Origin: Waddliaceae bacterium
Lineage (GTDB): Bacteria; Chlamydiota; Chlamydiia; Chlamydiales; SLFE01
NCBI GenBank assembly: GCA_007124415.1
Contig: SLFE01000259.1
Span: 1 to 11,468, forward strand
Direction: 5' to 3'
DNA: 11,468 nt
Part shown: in pieces, positions 6,514-11,468 of the stretch
Layout of the letters: every line of letters begins with the position of its first letter
Position numbering within the stretch: position 1 is the stretch's first letter
The notes under the pieces: generated by a model
What the model was told of the DNA's origin: nothing
The model's database searches: none
What the model saw: the letters and a program-made list of their open reading frames with translations, nothing else
Position numbers and translations under genes: made by a program

Positions 6514-7668
6514 TCATATTTCATAGAGTATGCCAACGGCATGATTTTTGAATACGCCTGTGGGGACGACTCCCAGGCGGCATTCAAGAAGAACATCTTC
6601 GCCGGATTGCGCCCGCATGACCAAATGAAGCTGCGCCTCTGACTGATGAGCAAGGGAAGCGAGAGCTTTTCTCCATTCGTCGGCGCCCTGAACGATATGG
6701 CTTAAGTAATCGTGGACAAATTTTTCGGGTTCAAGCCCGAGATACGTTTTTGTCATATCATTGGCAAAAAGCATGGTTCCCTCTTTCAAGGAGTACATAA
6801 TCACGAGGCAGGAAGTCTCGCTCCTGAAAGAATCAAATAGGCGCCTCTGATCCAGGGCGATATTGTCTATCGACACGTCCCGGAATCTCGATGCTGTCGT
6901 AAACTGGCTGGAGGTGAACTTCTGAGCGATATCGATACATTTTTTCAATTGGTAGGCTGCATTGAGGCTGTCGACCGGCTTGGGCGGAATTTTCCGAGTG
7001 CCTGCATTTTCCTGCACTTTGGGAACGTCTTCTTGCTGGGCTTCCTCCACGCTTTCAAAATCGGATAATTTGAGCAATGTATCCAGATCATAACTTAAAT
7101 CATTGATCGAATCCTGCAGCTTTTCAATTTGCTCCTGCTTATTCTCCATAGTTGATCTTAAGTCATTGACTGTTTGTGCATATTCGGCGAGGAGTCTGTC
7201 TTTTTTCTTAAGCTGTTCCAGTGAATGCCGAAGCAGCGTTTCGTTTTCACTTCGCACCTTTTCCATTTGTTTTTTCAGCTCATCGTAGGCCTGTTTTTTT
7301 GCAAACCACTTTTGCTTGATCTCATGAATTTCCTGCTGAAGAGCGTCTTCTTTTTGCTGAAACTCATTTACTGCCTCATAACTTAAGTCGGGTTTTGGGG
7401 CGGGAGGAACGGGAAAGGACTTTTCAGAAACGGCAAAAGATGCCTCCTGAGGGGATTGAAGAAACATTCCTTCCCACTTTATCAAGGCAAGAGCTAATAT
7501 AATAGTCGCGCAAATAGCTAATAACAAACCACTTGAAAAAAGAAGCCATCGAGCGTTCACATCCATTGAACCGGCAGTTAACAACGTCAATAACATGACA
7601 GGAGCTAAGTAACATGCCAGAATAATGACAATTAGCGATTGCCTCAATTTCTCCTGCTTTTCCTTCAT
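6514..7668 (-). CDS. Membrane protein with coiled coil and C-terminal PAS domain
   Basis: A 384-residue protein. Two transmembrane helices lie near the N terminus (about 11-32 and 41-63) with a short loop between. After a Pro-rich linker (86-94), residues 97-200 form a long charged coiled coil (heptad-like Leu spacing, QEIHEIKQKW through LQDSINDLSYDL). Residues about 283-384 look like a PAS sensor domain: CLVIMYSLKEGTMLFANDMT (287-306), GLEPEKFVHDYLSHIV, then three strands ending in GILYEI. No histidine kinase, GGDEF, HAMP or other output domain follows, so the signal must leave through partners or through the coiled coil. Only a weak AAGG lies upstream of the start (about 15 bases). Membrane position is likely inner membrane with the PAS domain in the cytoplasm, which is inferred. 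The specific role is unknown. Confidence 0.78.
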   Translation of the reverse strand: MKEKQEKLRQSLIVIILACYLAPVMLLTLLTAGSMDVNARWLLFSSGLLLAICATIILALALIKWEGMFLQSPQEASFAVSEKSFPVPPAPKPDLSYEAVNEFQQKEDALQQEIHEIKQKWFAKKQAYDELKKQMEKVRSENETLLRHSLEQLKKKDRLLAEYAQTVNDLRSTMENKQEQIEKLQDSINDLSYDLDTLLKLSDFESVEEAQQEDVPKVQENAGTRKIPPKPVDSLNAAYQLKKCIDIAQKFTSSQFTTASRFRDVSIDNIALDQRRLFDSFRSETSCLVIMYSLKEGTMLFANDMTKTYLGLEPEKFVHDYLSHIVQGADEWRKALASLAHQSEAQLHLVMRAQSGEDVLLECRLGVVPTGVFKNHAVGILYEI

Positions 7669-7860
7669 GATGCGCCACGGCCTTAGTCCGCTTTTTCCAC
7701 AACTCGTTCACCAATTATGCATAAAATTCTCATCGATCCCGTTTTATAGCTTTACCTTTTCCCGGGTTTTCTCAACTCGGGCAAGCATTACACACAACAT
7801 TATCGAGGCACTGTGAAAAAAGCAGGCTTAAAAGGTTAAGATAACAAATTAGGAAATTTG
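7669..7860. other. Spacer between two minus-strand genes, with one imperfect hairpin
   Basis: This 192-base gap probably holds the promoter of the PAS-protein gene. A minus-strand CATAAT preceded by TATG (plus 7718-7723) resembles an extended -10 but has no matching -35, so it is not called. CCCGGGTT (7761-7768) can pair with AACTCGGG (7774-7781) over a 5-base loop, with one G-U pair on the plus strand. It has no T-run on either side and lies about 80 bases past the epimerase-like gene, so it is not a clear terminator. Confidence 0.4.
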
Positions 7861-8616
7861 CTAGCAAACTCTTAGAAGAATATCGATGGAACTGACTGTT
7901 AAATTCGGTTTCCAGGGATTCTGCGAGCTCACGGCGGCGATGGAAAGGACATCTTTGTTTTCAGGATAATGAATATACCAGCTGCTTTCCTCAGAGATGC
8001 AGAAGTACTCCAATTCAACCTCAAACTCATTGGTTATTAAACGTATGCGCCCTTTTAGCGGGTGAATAAAAGGGCGGAATCCCGCTTCAAAAGGAGCGTC
8101 AAGCGGGATGGCCGCAAAGCCATCGGGTGTGCGCTGCCATTTTTTAGGGATTTCTTTGAGCTCGCCGTCGGCATAATACCGGCTGCGGGAATCAACCATT
8201 AAAATGTTGTCGCCCTCTGGAAGTCGGAAATGAATCTGGCTGCCCGCAAGAGAGTCGGCAGAGCTGACAACGGCGTGATGCATTTTCAGCATGTCGTCTA
8301 CAACTGCAGCTTCCACCTCGATCCGATACTTTTGCCCTTCGGAATTGTCTTCGTCACCGGTAATCTGCGCGTGAAGCTTGTTTTCGGACTCTTTAACCTC
8401 CCACGGAAGATATCGCGCCTCCCCGTGTGGGTAGGGATCTTCATTTTTACCCAGCAAAGCTTTATGCCGGCAGCCGAAATGCGGACCGATAAAGCCATTA
8501 TCCGCTTTTTGAATGACTTCGACTCCCCCCTTTTTAAAGCCGGTCAAATTCAACCCTTGCTTATAAGAGAATTTGGCCGTCGCGTCTTCGGATTTTAAAG
8601 TAATCTCTTCTGCCAT
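7861..8616 (-). CDS. Galactose-mutarotase-like (aldose 1-epimerase family) protein
   Basis: A 251-residue cytoplasmic protein, mostly beta strands, with no signal peptide. Landmarks fit the galactose mutarotase-like fold: NGFIGPHFGCRHKALLG (40-56), the sugar-binding type HGEAR...W motif (64-72, usual form HGFAR), a central strand DNILMVDSRSRYYADG, and YIHYPENKDVLSIA (214-227), which resembles the late acid-containing strand of aldose epimerases. Family enzymes interconvert alpha and beta anomers of sugars or sugar phosphates. The protein is shorter than typical GalM (about 340) and nearer the length of YeaD-type hexose-6-phosphate mutarotases (about 290). The catalytic His/Glu pair cannot be assigned with certainty, so activity is not assured. 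It lies 104 bases after the CocE-type gene on the same strand and may be co-transcribed. The Shine-Dalgarno is weak (AAGGTG about 16 bases upstream). Confidence 0.6.
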   Translation of the reverse strand: MAEEITLKSEDATAKFSYKQGLNLTGFKKGGVEVIQKADNGFIGPHFGCRHKALLGKNEDPYPHGEARYLPWEVKESENKLHAQITGDEDNSEGQKYRIEVEAAVVDDMLKMHHAVVSSADSLAGSQIHFRLPEGDNILMVDSRSRYYADGELKEIPKKWQRTPDGFAAIPLDAPFEAGFRPFIHPLKGRIRLITNEFEVELEYFCISEESSWYIHYPENKDVLSIAAVSSQNPWKPNLTVSSIDILLRVC

Positions 8617-8720
8617 GCTGTTATCAATTCAACACCTTGCGCCTAATTTTTGTAAATGGGAAAGAGCTGAATACCCAATCGCATGCAAGTTTTTGCGCTT
8701 CGGATCTTCGGAAAAAAGCT

Positions 8721-10340
8721 TTATTTGACTACGGGCAAAATGATATGGGAAGGAGTCTTTTCGCCAAAATGGACAGTGTTAAAGGCGACTTCAGGGGCGG
8801 CCTTAGGGTTGCCTCCATTATTCAGATTTTTATCAAACTGAGGGAAATTAGAACTGCTGACGGAGATTCTGACTCGGTGGCCTTTGGCAAAAATCATGCT
8901 TGTCGACCATAAGTCCACTTCCGCCTCAACAGGCTTTCCCGATTCGAATCCTTCAACGGTTCCCAGTCTTCTGATGCCGTCAGCGACCAAAATACTTTTT
9001 CCGTCGGGGTAGACATCCATAAGACGGACGCAGACATCAGTATCTTTTTTATCGGTCTCAAAGTAAATTTTTGCAAATATCCTGCCGGTAACCTCAAGAT
9101 CTTCATTCAGGGGCTCGCTTGTAAAAACAATGACATCGTTTCTTTTTTCGATCACCCTCTGATCTTTAGGCCCCGATTCAATGAATAAATTTCTTCCCCC
9201 TACAGTCGGAACGGGATTTGCGGGGTCGTAGCGAAAGGATGCGGCAGAAGATTCAGGCTGCTTATTCTTGGACAGCGAATTTTCAGATCCCAGGTAGTAT
9301 ATCTCAGGCTCGCTTGGCACTGGCCATGAATCGGCGGTTCTCCACTCATTGCCGACGCTCCCGGATCCGTCGAAAGGGCCCATAGTGTAATAAATCACCG
9401 GAGGAATTTCTGCAAATTCATTGGTCTTTCCTTTCAAATGAAAATCAAACCATCGTTTTGCCGAAATCTCGAACGGCGGCTTAGCGCCGTTGGAAGGGAT
9501 TTTGAAATCTCCAAGATCAAGACTGCGGGGCCAATGATGCGTCCAGGGACCCATAACAAGAATTTGCTTTCCTTTCGCCCTCTCCTTTCCTTTCTTTTGA
9601 GCGGCGAGAAAAGCGTCAATCGTCCCTTGGGAAAAGGTATCGTACCACCCGCCGTAATGAAGGGCGGGAACGTTCACGCGGTGAGCTTGCGAAAGGCAGT
9701 CGCCGCACTGCCAAAAGAGGCTGTCCTCCCCTAATTGAGTGACGAACTTCATGACCGACGGATCGCTAGCGTAGCACCCAAGCCATCCCTCTACCTGGCT
9801 TTTCCTCAAAGCTCCGCCCATGTATACCGCATGATGGTACATGTGCGAGGCGGCAAAGCCGACATACTGAGCATGGAGGCTTTCGGGTGCGGTCGGAGCC
9901 ATCAAAAGCTGCGTCATACCCATGGCTGAAAATCCCATGGTGCCAACCTTTCCGTTGCTGTACGGACTTTTTGACAGCCATTCAACGGTATCGTATCCGT
10001 CCTGAAGCTCCCCCCAGCCATCTGTGATCCAGGGAAGCGCCTTTCCGTCTCTGTCCAAAGAGTTGCGCGCGTCCTGTATGGCGACAACATATCCCGACTC
10101 GGTTAGCGGGACAAATGATTCATGAAAAGCCCGTTTGCCGGAAGGTGTTCTGACAAGAACGACCGGGCAATCCTTAGGATTTTCTTTGGAGAGGTATATG
10201 TCTGTAGGAAGCTTGGTTCCGTCGCGCATCGGGATGGCGATCGTTAAATCAGGCTCCCTCTCTGCAGAATGTACAAAAAAAGAGACAAGTAAAAGTGCAA
10301 AAAAAGCGCTGAAACAAATAATTTTTTTGGCAGACTGCAT
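8721..10340 (-). CDS. Exported CocE/NonD-type alpha/beta hydrolase (peptidase S15 family)
   Basis: A serine hydrolase of the CocE/X-Pro dipeptidyl-peptidase group, which cleaves esters, amides or acylated compounds. From the chosen start it has 539 residues. Residues 1-26 are a signal peptide (KKIICFSAFFALLLVSFFVHSA), so it acts in the periplasm or outside. The N-terminal part shows the family opening (IAIPMRDGTKLPTDIYL, 35-50) and VRTPSGKR. The nucleophile is Ser138 in TMGFSAMGM, the acid Asp234 in HYGGWYDTFSQGT and the base His268 in GPWTHHW. A C-terminal jelly-roll domain (about 400-535) contains the typical VTGRIFAKIYFETDKKDTD and KGHRVRISVSSSNFP. ATG 10340 is preferred over ATG 10391 because it starts the signal peptide, has AAGGA 5 bases upstream, and avoids overlap with a hairpin. 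It lies 54 bases after rpsT. The substrate cannot be predicted. Confidence 0.88.
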   Translation of the reverse strand: MQSAKKIICFSAFFALLLVSFFVHSAEREPDLTIAIPMRDGTKLPTDIYLSKENPKDCPVVLVRTPSGKRAFHESFVPLTESGYVVAIQDARNSLDRDGKALPWITDGWGELQDGYDTVEWLSKSPYSNGKVGTMGFSAMGMTQLLMAPTAPESLHAQYVGFAASHMYHHAVYMGGALRKSQVEGWLGCYASDPSVMKFVTQLGEDSLFWQCGDCLSQAHRVNVPALHYGGWYDTFSQGTIDAFLAAQKKGKERAKGKQILVMGPWTHHWPRSLDLGDFKIPSNGAKPPFEISAKRWFDFHLKGKTNEFAEIPPVIYYTMGPFDGSGSVGNEWRTADSWPVPSEPEIYYLGSENSLSKNKQPESSAASFRYDPANPVPTVGGRNLFIESGPKDQRVIEKRNDVIVFTSEPLNEDLEVTGRIFAKIYFETDKKDTDVCVRLMDVYPDGKSILVADGIRRLGTVEGFESGKPVEAEVDLWSTSMIFAKGHRVRISVSSSNFPQFDKNLNNGGNPKAAPEVAFNTVHFGEKTPSHIILPVVK

Positions 10341-10361
10341 TGGAATCCTTATGGTTAATTT

Positions 10362-10382
10362 AAAAGCCGGATGCGTCCCGGC
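10362..10382 (-). terminator. Terminator- or attenuator-like hairpin after rpsT
   Basis: On the minus strand GCCGG, a 7-base loop and CCGGC form a five-pair all-GC stem followed directly by TTTTAAATT. It starts 12 bases after the rpsT stop and ends 21 bases before the start of the CocE-type gene. It probably reduces read-through from the strong ribosomal protein promoter into the hydrolase gene. The stem is short, so termination may be partial. Confidence 0.5.
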
Positions 10383-10394
10383 AAACCCCATCTT

Positions 10395-10679
10395 TTAAGC
10401 TTTTGCGGCTTTTGCAGACAGCCGGGATTTGATGCGGCTTGCCTTATTCAGCTTATAAATGCCTTGCTTAACGGTTTTATCGGCCATGCTGTAAGCTTTT
10501 TTCAATCGATCGTTGACTTTATCCTGATCGCCGGTTTTGAGCGACTCCTCAAATTGTCGTATCGAAGTTTTAAACTGCGACTTCAGCGTTTTGTTGCGCT
10601 GTCGGCGCTTTTCGTTTTGAAGCATTCGCTTTTGAGCGGTAGGTCTCTTTTTTTTCTTTGTCTCTGTATCTGCTGCCAT
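10395..10679 (-). CDS. rpsT: 30S ribosomal protein S20
   Basis: A 94-residue, strongly basic protein that binds 16S rRNA early in assembly of the small ribosomal subunit. The pattern is that of S20: RPTAQKRMLQNEKRRQRNK (12-30), KSQFKTSIRQFEESLKTGD in the middle, and the closing DKTVKQGIYKLNKASRIKSRL, where other bacteria have a KGIIHKNAAARKKSRL-like end. Length fits the family (about 85-100). The start is supported by AAGAGGA about 5 bases upstream and by a near-consensus promoter. The N terminus (MAADTETKKKK) is a short extension compared with Escherichia coli. The next gene on the strand is the exported hydrolase; the divergent neighbour is an rRNA/tRNA-modifying pseudouridine synthase. Confidence 0.95.
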   Translation of the reverse strand: MAADTETKKKKRPTAQKRMLQNEKRRQRNKTLKSQFKTSIRQFEESLKTGDQDKVNDRLKKAYSMADKTVKQGIYKLNKASRIKSRLSAKAAKA

Positions 10680-10719
10680 TTTTCCTCTTACATTTATTTA
10701 GATTTTTAATTGAATTTAG

Positions 10720-10748
10720 ATTATAATGGATTTTCCTAAATTCGTCAA
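10720..10748 (-). promoter_or_regulatory. Near-consensus housekeeping promoter of rpsT
   Basis: Read on the minus strand: TTGACG (plus 10743-10748), a 17-base spacer, and TATAAT (plus 10720-10725). This is 11 of 12 matches to the sigma-70-type consensus with the ideal spacing. Transcription should begin near 10713, giving a leader of about 34 bases before ATG 10679 that is AT-rich and ends in the AAGAGGA ribosome binding site. Strength fits a ribosomal protein gene. Confidence 0.85.
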
Positions 10749-10797
10749 AGTGTTTCCCTTTTTTTGATAGGTTCATAGCCACCAAAATCCCGGCATG

Positions 10798-10806
10798 TGG
10801 TACAAT
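10798..10806 (+). promoter_or_regulatory. Possible extended -10 promoter of the pseudouridine synthase gene
   Basis: TGG-TACAAT is an extended -10 element (TGn before a 5/6 match to TATAAT) with no recognisable -35 at the right distance. If it is used, the start of transcription falls at about 10812-10814, at or just before the ATG at 10814. The mRNA would then be nearly leaderless, which fits the lack of a Shine-Dalgarno sequence there. Confidence 0.4.
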
Positions 10807-10813
10807 TTGACCT

Positions 10814-11468
10814 ATGAAATATATCTCCGACGAAGAACAGCCCCTCCTGGACGCCCTGGCCAAAATGGCTCACGGCAGCTCAAAATCGACTCTTCGTTCC
10901 TGGCTTAAGCTAGGGAGGGTGCTCGTCGACGGTAAAGTCTGCAAGATCGGATCCTCCCGGGTAATGAAGGGTCAGACCGTAGCCATAAAGAAAAAAGTTG
11001 ATTCTTCCGAAATACAAATACTTTACAGCGACCGCCACATTGCGGTTATTGACAAGCCCGCCGGCATCTTGAGCGTTTCCGCCCCTTACGAGAAAGGTGA
11101 AACCGCCCACGGATATATCAAAAGGATCCACAAACCTCAAAAGGTATATCCTGTCCACCGCCTGGACAGGGAAACGTCGGGTGTGATGGTTTTCGCCCTA
11201 ACAGAAGAGGCCAAAGATGATTTAAAAAAACAATTTGAAAAGCATGCGGTCATCAGGCAGTACTACGCGATCGTTGAAGGGCACTTAAAGGAAACAAAAG
11301 GCACCTGGAAAAGCCTCCTTTCAGAAGACAAAAACTACAAAGTTTACAGCACGCGCAGCCCTTCTAAGGGAAAAGCTGCAGTCACCCACTACTGCGTTGT
11401 TAAAACGACAAAAAAAACAACTCATCTTGTTCTAAACCTGGAAACGGGCAAAAAAAATCAAATCCGCG
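10814..11468 (+). CDS. RluA-family pseudouridine synthase with S4 domain (3' end outside the window)
   Basis: Converts specific uridines in rRNA or tRNA to pseudouridine. 218 residues are visible before the edge. Residues about 10-60 form an S4 RNA-binding domain (TLRSWLKLGRVLVDGKVCKIGS), and the catalytic domain follows: ILYSDRHIAVIDKPAGILS (69-87) and VHRLDRETSGVMVFA (114-128), with Asp118 as the catalytic aspartate of the HRLDxxTSG motif. The late RluA motif TGKKNQIR (211-218) is at the very edge, so perhaps 50-100 residues are missing. RluA, RluC and RluD classes cannot be separated here; the S4 domain argues against RluA itself. The start is the only ATG before the S4 domain. There is no clear Shine-Dalgarno sequence. 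It is divergent from rpsT. Confidence 0.92.
   Translation, partial: MKYISDEEQPLLDALAKMAHGSSKSTLRSWLKLGRVLVDGKVCKIGSSRVMKGQTVAIKKKVDSSEIQILYSDRHIAVIDKPAGILSVSAPYEKGETAHGYIKRIHKPQKVYPVHRLDRETSGVMVFALTEEAKDDLKKQFEKHAVIRQYYAIVEGHLKETKGTWKSLLSEDKNYKVYSTRSPSKGKAAVTHYCVVKTTKKTTHLVLNLETGKKNQIR

Noticed and set aside
7857..7868. Perfect 12-base palindrome TTTGCTAGCAAA over the stop of the epimerase-like gene
   Set aside because: The foldable stem is only four pairs with a four-base loop and only a short T-run follows. Too weak for a terminator and common by chance.
8697..8712. CTTCGG-AT-CTTCGG short tandem near the end of the CocE-type gene
   Set aside because: It is a direct, not inverted, repeat and does not form a stable hairpin, so no terminator is called.
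10341..10391. Longer start (ATG 10391) for the CocE-type hydrolase
   Set aside because: It would put 17 residues before a clear signal peptide and would overlap the hairpin. ATG 10340 has a proper Shine-Dalgarno sequence.
1..11468. Mobile elements, CRISPR arrays, tRNA or rRNA genes
   Set aside because: No transposase or integrase motifs, regularly spaced repeats, or cloverleaf or rRNA-like sequences were seen on either strand.

Overview
The window looks like an ordinary stretch of bacterial chromosome, probably from an environmental member of the Chlamydiota. By eye the GC is somewhere in the high 40s percent, which would suit a Criblamydiaceae- or Waddlia-like genome. This placement is an inference. 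It rests on the style of the S20 protein, a GspD-like secretin with a very long acidic N-terminal extension, and the absence of close matches to proteobacterial gene order. No mobile element, tRNA, rRNA or CRISPR array is visible.

Left part (1-5071, + strand): the window opens in the 3' end of an unidentified gene (stop at 204-206), followed by about 200 bases of AT-rich spacer. Then comes a tight three-gene block: (1) a 1117-residue outer-membrane secretin, either type II GspD or the GspD-like type III SctC/CdsC of chlamydiae; (2) a 316-residue lipoprotein with a helical TPR-like middle and a glycine-rich hydrophobic C-terminal module; (3) a 120-residue exported protein that is recognisably a diverged YidD. 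Gene 2 starts inside the stop codon of gene 1, and gene 3 starts within 3 bases of the end of gene 2, so the three are probably translated together. The working idea is an envelope channel with its own assembly or anchoring factors. This block is the most unusual part of the window.

Middle part (5155-8616): a 438-residue Nudix hydrolase with a large extra C-terminal region lies on the + strand after a strong ribosome binding site. It converges on a minus-strand gene for a two-helix membrane protein with a long coiled coil and a C-terminal PAS domain but no visible output domain. An 11-bp hairpin sits between their ends. Next on the minus strand is a protein of the galactose-mutarotase/aldose-epimerase fold.

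Right part (8721-11468): on the minus strand, rpsT (ribosomal protein S20) is read from a near-consensus sigma-70-type promoter and is followed, past a small terminator-like hairpin, by an exported CocE/NonD-type (peptidase S15-like) serine hydrolase. Divergent from rpsT, an RluA-family rRNA/tRNA pseudouridine synthase with an N-terminal S4 domain runs off the right edge. No gap longer than 300 bases lacks a gene.
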